A stretch of 64,000 nt of DNA, taken from NCBI RefSeq assembly GCF_964204645.1, contig NC_134031.1, positions 19,155,307 through 19,219,306 on the forward strand, written 5' to 3'. Under the pieces are notes generated by a model. It searched no databases and was not told where the DNA came from. It saw only the letters and a list, made by a program, of their open reading frames with translations. Below are positions 1 through 54,555 of the stretch, one piece after another; the first letter of the stretch is position 1; each line of letters begins with the position of its first letter. The stretch is from Tubulanus polymorphus (Eukaryota; Nemertea; Palaeonemertea; Tubulaniformes; Tubulanidae). Made by a program: the position numbers and the translations under genes.

Positions 1-792
1 CGATGATAAAATTAATATCAAAATCATCATCATTATTACTATAAAAAATCTATGATGAAAATAATATCTTGAAGTCCTCAAAATATACTATATTCCACTT
101 GTTTTAGAAAATACAACTTTAAAGTCATTCCATAAGTCAACGTTTATTTGTGATAGGTTTTGTATGGAACTGGCACCTAATCTTCAATAAAATATCTCAA
201 GCAGAATTAGTTTTGTTTTTAATTTCTGATCGCGTTGACTATTTCAATCGGATAATTGATTACCCGCGGCGTCAATCACAGAATCACGAGTTCATCGGGT
301 CGAAACGACAGAAATAATCCTCGAGGTCACGCGGAGCCGAAGAAGCGTTTACACGTCGCTAAGCAACTGTGGTAAACAGACGAGAAATCCATCACTGCGA
401 CGAATGGCATCGAAATGCAATTGCTTTTAAAAATCTCTATTGATCTCGATGTTGAGAGAGAGAGAGAGAAAGAGAGGTATTCGCTGTGACTTTATAATGG
501 AAATCAGATTGATTAATTTAAATTCACGAAGCATCAATAAAATCACTTTGAATAATAACCTAAATTTGAAATGATCATCAATTACTAGTGAACAATGAGT
601 CTCATTGTTCACCTGATCCCGGCGACCGGCTGGAGTCATTTCAATTTTGATTCAATTTTCATACAAGAATGCCAACCATTCCCCGCATCAATGAAAGACC
701 TTCGCGATTCATACTTAGACCAAAGTGATTTTGATTTTGTTTTCCTAATTAGATGAACTATGTATCATTTGAAACATCAAGAGATGAATTGA

Positions 793-925
793 GTGTTCAG
801 GTCAGGTGTCCACACAGGTTAGGTGTCCATACAGGTCAGGTGTCCACACAGGTCAGGTGTCCACACAGGTCAGGTGTCCACACAGGTCAGGTGTCCACAC
901 AGGTCAGGTGTCCATACAGTTCATG
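793..925. repeat. 17-bp tandem repeat
   Basis: About seven to eight direct copies of a 17-bp unit close to CAGGTCAGGTGTCCACA, with two variants carrying TTAGG or CATACAG. The open frame that runs through it is a product of the repeat. Confidence 0.9.
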
Positions 926-1892
926 TATCTAGAGGCTGCTACCGATGTCACTTCAAAAATAACACGCTCAGTGGATTTCTCACAATATGAATGTTCTCCT
1001 GTCAAACTAATGGCAAGAAAAATATTTTGTAGTAAAACGAAACTAAAAGAGGTTTTCATTGCTAAATATCAGCGGGTCAATCTACATTATAGCCTGCATA
1101 TCATTCAAATCAAACCTTTGTAGTTAAATGCCAAAGTAAGAAGTCTCCCGATCTTCCATAGTTTCAAAGACAATAACAATCTGTTGGCAAGTAACAAGGT
1201 CCGTGTGACCAAATTCACCGAGTTAAAGACAAGTCACAATGTTAATATCCGTAAACTACCTGAAATCACTCCATCATTGAAACTGGTATCCTCCTGAACT
1301 ATACTAGAAGTTGTGCCCATTTTCTGTTGAAATCAATCGCACTCGAACGAACGGTGTAAAATCCGTGCCGTCTACTAAACAAACTCCAATTAAACAAAAC
1401 CATAGCTACAAACATTTATACATACATACCCGATGACATTATTATCGCACATAATTCATCGTGATTTTTTGCAACGATTGAAGAAAGTTAATTCAGTTAT
1501 GGAAGGTTTATTCAGTGTAGCAGTGTGTCGCGGCGAACTGGTTTTAATGATTCTCTATAACGCCGTGAACCGAATGCTAAACTTTGTTTCCTAGTTTTAC
1601 ATTAACATCATTAGCCTATTAAAACTCACTACCTCGCGGTAATCTGTGTCAAAATCTCATTCAGTAATACACCGGTGAAAAATCATTTCGAAATATCGTT
1701 TCACCAAATCGAGCTATAGTCGACATTTGTTTAAAACCCGACCCTTCGTTAACGTTAAATCTTTTATATTTTGCGTACGCACTTTATGAAACTTTTCTAG
1801 TCGCACCAATCACAGTAACGCTTGAATTCAAACCACAACTTCGGGACTTCCGAAATATGTCCTCGTTTTTTCATCAAAAGCTGCCATTACAT

Positions 1893-2030
1893 GACCTGGA
1901 ACACTGTCCACACAGGTGCCAAATTGGCCAGTGTCTGTTTGGCGCTCTCTAATTAGGCACGGACCAAATTTGGCTCAGGCCTGGTCCGTGCCGAATAGTT
2001 TTAGTGTGATCGCGGTTTAAGTGTCCATGA
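1893..2030. mobile_element. dispersed MITE-like repeat, family B
   Basis: Copy of a dispersed family recognised by repeated GGCCAAATT/AATTTGGCC blocks, a TTCACACAGGTGCCAAAT-like segment, and an end like GTGATCGCGGTTTAAG. Related copies lie near 17.0, 22.1, 35.1, 43.4, 47.8 and 54.9 kb. No coding capacity is visible, so it would be a non-autonomous element. The exact ends are uncertain. Confidence 0.6.
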
Positions 2031-2713
2031 AATTCCTCATTAGATTAGTAAACATGAAGTCAAATATTACTTTCGCTACTAGTGCAATAGTAGTGGTAGA
2101 TGAAATACAGTGTGAAAAACCAGTTGATTATTGAAAGATCGTTGTTTTTTATCATCAAATATAAGAAACATATTTCTCAGTACGGGTTGCCTGTCAGCGT
2201 GCCTATTCATACCAGTAATTGAAATATAGACACAAGATTCTTTGTTATAGAATATATAACGTGACAAGTTTTTTCACAAGCTCTAGATTCCAGAAAAACC
2301 GGTATCTATCATAATTCATATCGAAAACAATCAGAAGAAAATGTAAAGCAATATTTATCATATCAAGGTATAGAGAATATTGAAAAGGACTCTCGACCTG
2401 TTTTATTTGTCTTCAGATCCCATTCCTCACTGATATTTGACTTAACTAATTAAATTTGGAAACAATAATCAATTGACTTTCGTATCAGGAATGAAATCAA
2501 TTCATTTTCTCAATAATTTGCCTCACAATTCAAATATTTATCTATAACAAAGCTAACAACAGCCCTACAACTCTGGATCGGATTTCATACCTAATCTTTA
2601 ACAGACCAAACTCTCCCTCTCTCCCTCCATATTACACAAGGCTCTTCCTCCCTTTCTGCCACCAGATCCAACCAAACCTCTTACCAAACTTTTCCCATTG
2701 CAGCCTCACCCAA

Positions 2714-3320
2714 TTCCAGTACCCAACTCTCCAACTATCAGTTCTAGTACCCAACTCTCCAACTATCAATTCCAGTACCCAACTCTCCAACTATCAGTTC
2801 CAGTACCCAACTCTCAAATTATCAGTTCCAGTACCCAACTCTCAAACTATCAGTTCCAGTACCCAACTCTCCAACTATCAGTTCTAGTACCCAACTCTCA
2901 AACTATCAGTTCCAGTACCCAACTCTCCAACTATCAGTTCTAGTACCCAACTCTCCAACTATCAGTTCCAGTACCCAACTCTCCAACCATCAGTTCTAGT
3001 ACCCAACTCTCCAACTATCAGTTCCAGTACCCAACTCTCCAACCATCAGTTCTAGTACCCAACTCTCCAACCATCAGTTCTAGTACCCAACTCTCCAACT
3101 ATCAGTTCTAGTACCCAACTCTCCAACTATCAGTTCCAGTACCCAACTCTCCAACCATCAGTTCTAGTACCCAACTCTCCAACCATCAGTTCTAGTACCC
3201 AACTCTCCAACTATCAGTTCTAGTACCCAACTCTCCAACCATCAGTTCTAGTACCCAACTCTCCAACTATCAGTTCCAGTACCCAACTCTCCAACTATCA
3301 GTTCCAGTACCCAACTCACC
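2714..3320. repeat. 28-bp minisatellite, about 22 copies
   Basis: Direct repeats of a 28-bp unit (ACTCTCCAACTATCAGTTCC plus AGTACCCA) with a few recurring substitutions: CTATCA/CCATCA and TTCCAGT/TTCTAGT. Because 28 is not a multiple of three, the open frames through it change repeat phase and are not evidence of a gene. The array ends only about 40 bp from the splice donor of the minus-strand exon at 3,359. Confidence 0.95.
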
Positions 3321-3358
3321 CCTCAGTTCAGTGTTCTGTGATCTGATTGAATACTTAC

Positions 3359-5228
3359 AATGACCGCTATTAGCAGAAACAGAGAACCTACGACAGTAAC
3401 TAGCCAACGTATCGTTCAGATAATGATTCGTCGGTTTCTCCGAGCCGTCCGTCGAACAGAAATCACCGGTTCTCGATCGGCGGCGAAGAAGTTTAATTCG
3501 TCCATCATCGGACGGTAGATAAATATCCCAAGCTTCTAACAAGTGGTTGAACATCGCGGTTGAATGACCGTTAACTCGATCACAGCGACGTACATCGGGT
3601 AAATTGAGTTCAATCATCAACTTCGTCTCGATCTCAATACACCAGCAACCGGTTCAATATCATATACAATCAGCTATATTCGTCTTTTTAATTCGGTTCG
3701 ATAAATCACATTAATGTACCATCGATCGTGCTTCCTCGTGCATACATCACCGTCATATACAATCTAATTCCACAATAAAGAAACAGTCTGGAATGTTTCC
3801 AAAATGTTTCCGAAATGTTTCCTCGAGCTGTTGATGTTTCGACTATATTCTAATAGTCATTTACAGGAAAACTGAGGTTACAACAAAATTATGAAATATT
3901 AATATGTACCATCCATAATGAACCTATCCTAATATTTTAGTGTGATTGCTTCATTAGTCTGTCATTGCTCTGGACTGTAATTTTGTAGAAACTTTAGAAT
4001 TCCTGAAGATGACTAATTGGATGAAATAAACAAATAGCTCAGGAAAACATTTCAGATTTTGTTTTTCTTTTATATAGTGGAATTTGATCATTTTTTTTTC
4101 TCTGAATGTTTCATCAAGATTAACATCAGATTCATGTTGCATCTCACATTCACCAGGAAACTGGTGCTATAAGCTATAATTACAGTCACCTCTAATACTC
4201 TCCCCCTCCCCCTCCCTTGAACTGGAAAACTTATAAATACAATCAAATTCACTACTGCCTCCTGGTTCTTATTTTACAGAAACTATTGTAATCATGATTT
4301 ATCATAATCATTCAATTCATTGAGAACAAACAGGTCGTCATTTTAGTAAATCATAACTTACAGTAGTTTTTGTGAAGCTAACCCCGAGATAATCGACAGC
4401 AGACTGATTTTTTCAAAATGATCCTTCCACTAGTTTCTAGAACTTCATGTCGCTGTTGCTCACAAGTCGTCGTCAGCTGTTTTCGTACAAATATTAGAAC
4501 CATTTTTTTGTTTGGTAGAAAAATGCTCAATAGCATCGAGATTATATTGGATTTGTGATGTATTGTGAGAAGCACGTTTTACGATGATGATGATGATGAA
4601 TTGCACCGCATTTCACATTCACCAGGAATTATAGGTAATAACCTCTAAATATCCCGACCGATTGCCAACAGAAGCTCGAGGTATACAATTTTCCAAATGG
4701 CGAAAAAAAATACAACCACTTGTACATGTTATCTTCTGTTAGTAATTCAAGGCCTTCTACACCAGTCTCAGAATGCATTTTCTGTCGACTACTTTTGCAA
4801 AATATTCTGGGGGATTCAGATTCCTGAGATTTCCTACAGATGCTCCGCGCTTTAGGCACCCCAAATGTTGGCTTCACCACTGTATGAATTATCAGGATGA
4901 AAATCGCACCCCAAACACAGGGCTTTTATAGCTATTTAGGCCAAAAAATTGATACTTTGTTTCTCATTTCTGTTGAGCAGGTCCGGCTGCCTATCTACAG
5001 TGTACTTTACGTTTTTAATATCACGATCAGGCTAACCATAACAGACCCAGCAAAAACAAACCAATTACATTTTTTTAGCAGTTTACAAAAGTGACTGGGC
5101 TGATTAGGAGAAACAAGGTCGCATTTACTCAGCCTTACATAGTTTTTAGGGTTCAACCAGTCCAACTCAAACTGCGGAACCGCTGGGTTAGAGCTAGTCG
5201 CAGATTCTTCATACGAACTAAAACCCAT
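3359..5228 (-). CDS. unrecognised gene, 5' part (three exons)
   Basis: I do not recognise the product. Exon 1 (5,228-5,139) starts at an ATG directly preceded in frame by TAA. It encodes 30 residues beginning MGFSSYEESATSS and ending in WLNPKNY before a GTAAGG donor. A 42-nt candidate exon 2 (4,403-4,362; SAVDYLGVSFTKTT) has CAG at its left side and GTAAGT at its right. Exon 3 (3,632-3,359) runs about 91 residues, with stretches such as NLPDVRRCDRVNG and LLEAWDIYLPSDDG, and ends at GTAAGTAT. Exons 1 to 2 and 2 to 3 both join in phase 0; exon 3 leaves in phase 1. Codon use in exons 1 and 3 is CG-richer than the flanks. Exon 2 has a weak polypyrimidine tract and may not be real, in which case exon 1 can join exon 3 directly, also in phase 0. 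The acceptor of exon 3 is ambiguous among three in-frame AGs. The gene continues to the left. Confidence 0.5.
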
Positions 5229-6928
5229 TTACGCCGCAAATGACGAAACCTTAAGAAAATATTCTCGATAATCGATGACGGATCGACGAAAAAAATAGAA
5301 ACCAAAAAATATTTCCCTTCGTTACGCGACGAAACTTCGATAGATTCATCGATGAAATATCGAAACAACAGACAAAACACATCGAGAATAAATAGCGACA
5401 TGCGTGTGTAACTATAGCTACTAATCACTGAGAACTATTAAACAATCCATCTTACATCACGCTACCACAACAACTACGTGCTCCAATACGATTGGTCAGT
5501 TGTACCGTTACACGCTGCGCGCTAAGCAACCGGCTGTACTCATAATTATCAAACTTATAAATGATTCAGAAATAGAGACGCACGAGATGAAGTCCCCGCA
5601 CATGAACTATTGTTCACTAAACCGCAATGTTGAGGGTTAAGATTAACTTTCACATTTCAGTTCGGCATCAGAATGTTTACCAATGGTTCCCACCGATTAC
5701 ACAAATTCAAAATCAAAAGTTTTTCATGAGCGACTTTACAATTTTCCCAAATAGAAATGAATAGATACCAGCAAACTTACTGGTCCCGCGAGCTAGAGTT
5801 CAGAGAAAATATCAAATCAAGCCAAAAAATCTATCAATCAATTTAAGATCAGTCTAAACAAATATCAAACATTATCAATTCTTATCAATTCATAAACGAA
5901 ATAAAAAACCTTCGTTAATTCGATTAGGCCTATAAGAATGTGCCGATAATCTCTTACCTGATTTCATAGTGAGACTGTTTGCACATGATAGAGAAATGAT
6001 CTAATAAACAGAGTCAACGCCTCCATCATTGAACAGCTATCATCCAATCAAACTGTTCAATAATACTCTCCACTCAATCATCTATCATTACAATCTACGT
6101 TTTGTCTTCAAAATTCTGATGTGCGCCAAACTTTCATATCATAGACTAAAATACATGGTACCTTTCTGACACCTATATTTATATAGACTCTTAAATTCAA
6201 TGAGGGACATTTCATCCCGCAGTAAGAACGAAAAATAGAGTCCGAAATGTTTCCCGGAGGTAGTAGAATCTTCAGATTTCTGGAATATGGTAGAAACATC
6301 GAATAAACTGAACCTCGAAGAAATAAAGTGGATTTCTTTCTTAATGAGGTATTCCATATTATCATTACAACACAGATAGACTTATCATTGAGAGAAACCC
6401 ATAATATCTATTTAAACAACTACGGCTCAAGGAAACATTTTGGACTCCTATTTCTTCTTCTAAATGAAGTATTTTTATATATTATCGTTACGCGGACTCA
6501 GAATGTTTTATCAATCGTTTTTTCATGCTACCCGGAGACTGAAGCATCCATTTAGATATTCATAAAACTACAACTTGAAAATGAACTCGGAAATTCTGTC
6601 CATCATCCTACAGTTCATATAAGCAATACATGACAGTTCTGATAATTCACGTGCTAATGTAAATTCAACGTTCATCCTCTGATAAGCACAGTCATTCATT
6701 AATCTAATTATCACTTATCTAAAAAGATTTTTTTTCGATTTTTCATTGATTTTGAAACCCAGTTCTGGAGACTTACTCGATATTACGAACACCTACGTAC
6801 CATCAGGCCCTATATCCGATATATGTGGAATAATGCGGTGTATGCCTGACCCGACGAGACCTCTCTATTACAGTAATCTGATTATATGTATTTCCATAAG
6901 GCAGATAATAGGATTTATTAGGCTATGA

Positions 6929-6929
<1 letters not shown>

Positions 6930-6966
<37 letters not shown>
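6930..6966. repeat. TA microsatellite
   Basis: About 18 uninterrupted AT dinucleotides. Confidence 0.95.
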
Positions 6967-6968
<2 letters not shown>

Positions 6969-7509
6969 GCCGAACTGGCAGAGTGGATTTAACATATAGA
7001 TTCAATAGGATTGAGATCATTATGCGTAAAAAGCCTGTTTGTAATCAGTGCTAATCGCGATATATTTCAGTGTCCCCAATAAATAAACACCGGATCAACT
7101 TTCTGTGCGCTAATCTACTCTTTGAAAATGTGGGCCCTGTTGCACTGTTATGGCTTAGATTGAAGACCAGTCTTAGACTACGTTAGCTTTTGGCCAATCA
7201 TAAGAGTAACTGCTCTTACAGCATAAGAGCAGACTGAGACAAATTTCACAACTTAAAATCAGTTTTGACTTGAAGTCACATCTATACAACCGACCCCGGG
7301 GAGGTTTTAGTTACATGTGAGGGTGAGGAAACTGGATATAATGGAGATAACGCTTCTTCTAAATAGAGGCCTATGAATCTGAGGGGATACGAAATGAAAC
7401 TCTCGGGGCGGGGAAAAGAAAGTTACATTATACAAATAAAGGTAAAACGGTAAAAAAAACTTATCATAATTTTCATGAAATTGTTCGTAGATTTCATCCC
7501 CTGAAGCGG

Positions 7510-7870
7510 CTAAAACACTGCAACCGCGCGTCGATAAACGCTACTAACCAAACAAAACCTTACGGCGAGAATCATTTAAAAAAATTTCATCACTGTCGGA
7601 AATTACAACACAAAAACGTCGTCGTCGTCGCTCGCGCTCGGCTGTTAGTGGAATACACCCGACGTTTGAATACGAAATTTCATTCGCGCCCAAAAAAACC
7701 CGGCGTGGTTTATTGACGTAGAGATCATTGTTTACATTCGTCGTAGTCGTCGTCGTCTGCCGGTGACAACAATACCGCGATTCAACTGCGTCTGCTGCTA
7801 CCAATAGCAACCAGATATACAACTCAATTTAAACATTCGAACTAATGCGGCACCGATATCAATGATCGCT
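7510..7870. promoter_or_regulatory. CpG-rich block, possible promoter
   Basis: Dense CG dinucleotides (repeated CGTCGTCG, GCGCTCGGC and others) in otherwise AT-rich, CpG-poor DNA. A 92-codon minus frame exists but shows nothing family-like. The likeliest reading is a promoter or 5' UTR for a minus-strand transcript to the left; this is inference only. Confidence 0.3.
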
Positions 7871-8916
7871 CTGTGACTACGACCTAGCACGATATTTAAC
7901 GTTTTATAGAAATTTAGGTATCCATTCGGCCAACCAAACAAACATTTGAGTCAATTACAGCAAAACCTCTATGTATCTTTGCCGACAGTTTTAGAGGTGC
8001 GGCCATCCCTTTCACTTTTACATCCACCCCTCTGAAAATTAGTCATCCCTTATAAGATATCTGCTACCCCTCTAAAAATATGATGACAATTCTATCAATG
8101 CTTATAATGATTATCACCGCTAACTAGCAAGTTCATCTAATTTGAAAAAATAGCGGAATACATTTTTTCGGAGACCAAAATCTTTGCTACTTCAGCAGCC
8201 ACAATGTTATATGCTAAAGAATAAAGAATGAATGAATGCAGCCCCTCTAACCCCCCCCCCCCCCCACTAGCCCCCTCCCCCTGTTGATAGAGAAATATAT
8301 GAATTATATAAAAACATGAATGCAGCTACATTGCACAAACTGATTAATTCAATAATTATACAGCAAACTTTGTGAATTACTGAGAAAGTTGAGTCAAAAT
8401 GAATCGAAGTTTAAAAGCAATTTGATGTTTCTACGATAACTTCAATCTGTCTATTGAAATTATTGATATTCTGATGAAACTGATGACGATGATGAAATCT
8501 GAGTTCTCAGTCAGACCATATCAATTCAAAGATTATTGTTCGAGTCATTAAAAACAGATTTGGACTTCCAAAATTCCCAAATTTAGTTACGATTTAGAGG
8601 TTCAACATTTGAAATGAACTTACTTCAATCCTATAATAAGGGTTTATCTATAACCAACAATCACGGAGCTGGGGTCAACTATCAGAAGATTTAAATCCCA
8701 ACCCAGTTCTACAGTTATGAATGAAATTTGACATTCAAATCAAATTGTCATTATCAATATACAATTGTGGAGCACCGGTACGGTGAAAATATGTGACTTA
8801 CAGAACTGTGTTATCGTATCATCATCAACTAATCCTAACCTGACTTCCCCCTTGGAACAAACCCTGGAGTATCGTAAGCTTTTTTGAAAGTGGGATCAGC
8901 GAGAGGAGACACTTAC

Positions 8917-52191
<43,275 letters not shown>

Positions 52192-54539
52192 GTTTTAACT
52201 GCAAGAAATGAAAAATCTCAAGAAATAGTTTAAATTCGATAAACTTGTAATCAAATTTTGGGGTTTAAACGATGCTAATTAAATTCTTTAATTTCCATGA
52301 GGAGGTCTTCTTCCGACTCATACAGTCCTTTCTAAATCTTCGGCACTCCTGAAAATCCTGAGCCCCATTTTCCCCAAAATGATACATAAAAGAAATTCAA
52401 TGTAGTTATTGAAGCTCGCTAGTTATAAGGAATTTTTCACCAAAAAATGTAGATGCAAGCCTATGTCCTTTTCATCAGCGCTAAGTGTCACTAAATTGTC
52501 ATAAAGGTTCTTCAAAAATAGACTTTAAACCCACCCTGTATTTTGCATATGGGACAGAGACATTGACTTCATGACAGACTTAAACTTTAAATGTTCCATG
52601 TCATTTTTAGGGGTGGGTTGATATTCACCACGGTCTCTCTCTCGCTCTCCCTCAGTTGAGAGAAATTCTTCAGTTAAGTTTTCTCGAGGCTTGTACTTAT
52701 ATCAGGGTTTTCTAATTTCTTCATCGTGCAAATCTCTTTTACACTTTACATTACTTTACACTTATCTCTTTTACACTTTTTTTTACTTTATATCTTTGGT
52801 TGATTATTGCGGGATTTCTTTCTTACACAGATATTGTGAATCTTCTTGACTGAACTTTCTAGCAATCCTTGAATTCAGTCGTAACTTATAAAATGGATTA
52901 ATAATCAATAGGCCTATGTTTTATTCAGGCCAGTCGGAAGCAAAATTACATTGGTAGGGCTCATCCCCCCATATTTTCTCGAAATTTCCCTTAAATGCCC
53001 GGAATTATAATTTTCAGGATTTTAACATTTAAAAAAAAAAAACCATTGTCAGCTAAATCTTGGAAATTATAACAAGATTTATAAACATCACCAGGATTTG
53101 TTTATTTAGTGTCAAGGAGAATCCCAAGCAGAATCCCAGGACGCTCAAAGCGATAATTGGCATAACGAAAAAAGGGCCCTAAAAATATTGTTGGTGAAAA
53201 AATATTGAGTGGGCCCACAGGTCGCACCCACACCATCGGACCTGTAATTGTCGTTCAGCTGCCCGCAATGGTTGTTTTAACACATGACATTGGTTCAAAC
53301 TTGGGACCCTATGCTATCGTTTCCTTTTCTATTAGCCCGAACGGAACCCCACTTCCTAGTACGACTATACACCAAGGAGGGCCTATGCACGAGTACGACG
53401 GACGGTCGTGGAGCGAAGTGACAAAATTTAGGAATGCCCGTTTTATTAATTTGATTTTGTATACCCAGCTATTCATTGTGACAAGCTGTTTGGTGGTTTG
53501 GACCGCTGATGCGCGACATTGATTGAGAATTACCTCTGGTCACTGACGCGTGTTCCTTGCCTTTATTCATTGATTGTTTGGAGTCAGAGCGCCATGGATT
53601 CAAACCAAAACATCGTGGCCATGATGTTTACACCCGAACTACCGCTAGAACGGCGCCGCTGATTCGATGATCGGCGATTACGAAAACCAATCGTCGGCGC
53701 CTTTACAGAGAAGCGCATGGTTTTCAATGCAGGATTAATCCGCATGGCCGACCACTTTCAACCAAATCGGACTTACTAATTAACAACACTTTTATCAGAT
53801 ATATTTTATAATCAACCGTATGAGAAATGGATTTGTAATTGATTTTTGGTCAAAAATTGTATATTCATCATCTAAATATTATTCTAAGACGGGGATTCCT
53901 CAGGACTGTTGTTTGTCTACGCAGCCTGGCTGTGAAGGGTCTGTGCTGGGATATCCCTTGTGACTTATGTTGGGTTTTACGACTCTAAGTCTGTCTTTAT
54001 CTACTGATAGTAATTCAACCGATCGAACTAACAGTACGCATTATACCCTTTATGACCTGACTCTGTTGTTGGTCGACATTTTCTATGAATCTTTGTTTAG
54101 AATTCCCCAAAAAACAAATTTCAAATGCAAAACTTCCGAACTATGATACCAAATTCCAATTAATTTATTCGTCAAATTTGTCTTGAAACTCCACCGCGGC
54201 TAACTGCGGCCTTCTCAAGTCAAAAAGAATATCATCTAGAAAGACTTTGAGATTGGGAGTAAAAACAGAGATCAATGAGATAGATATCCGTTTCAGGATT
54301 CCGGACCATCGCAATGTCAATATCACCACCAGCCTAATCTATCTGAATACTGGTTAATATGTAGGCCTACGGGTTCCACCACTGAACTTGCAGGAACCGA
54401 TCCAAAGGCAGACTTTACCAGAAGCACAAAGAAATGAAGACAGCCATGTTTTGTGTTAATCTCGCCTTGTGTCCTATGTGGACCCACACCCTGCCCCTGT
54501 CCGTCCTGTTTAGAATTGTTATGATTTGAAATTTTTCAG
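52192..54539. promoter_or_regulatory. head-to-head intergenic interval, probable shared promoter
   Basis: The peptidase gene starts leftward at 52,191 and the rightward gene has its first coding exon at 54,540. Both ATG exons are preceded by splice acceptors, so the non-coding first exons and promoters lie in between. The CG-rich stretch at about 53,590-53,760 (GGCGCCGCTGATTCG, AACCAATCGTCGGCGCC with a CCAAT box) is the best promoter candidate. A plus-strand frame ending at 53,522 encodes hydrophobic sequence without a recognised domain. Confidence 0.45.
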
Positions 54540-54555
54540 CCCGATCTGTGAAATC

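Larger units (their letters stand above)
1..3358. other. left flank, no confirmed exon
   Basis: I recognised no convincing exon here. The stretch 225-420 is CpG-richer than its surroundings and could be a promoter or 5' exon. The rest is AT-rich and holds a 17-bp tandem repeat, a dispersed-repeat copy at 1.89-2.03 kb and the 28-bp minisatellite. If the minus-strand gene at 3.36-5.23 kb is real, its downstream exons must lie here or beyond the left edge; the next one has to start in phase 1. Confidence 0.4.
5229..8801. other. upstream/intergenic interval
   Basis: This lies between the start of the minus-strand gene at 5.23 kb and the last recognised exon of the peptidase gene. I see no convincing exon. 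A CpG-rich block at about 7,510-7,870, with GCCAATAG-like and CCAAT-like sequence, resembles a promoter or 5' UTR and could serve the leftward gene. It is otherwise AT-rich, with a TA microsatellite at 6,930-6,966, a 15-nt C run at 8,251-8,265, and an element end (GGGCCCTGTTGCAC) near 7,133. Confidence 0.4.

Noticed and set aside
2698-2943. 81-codon ORF with SSSTQLSNYQFQYP repeats
   Set aside because: It is a translation of the 28-bp minisatellite, with no start context or flanking exon.
53205-53522. 105-codon plus-strand ORF between the divergent genes
   Set aside because: No ATG near the start, no recognisable domain, and no good splice sites to join it to the downstream gene; kept only as a note in the promoter interval.
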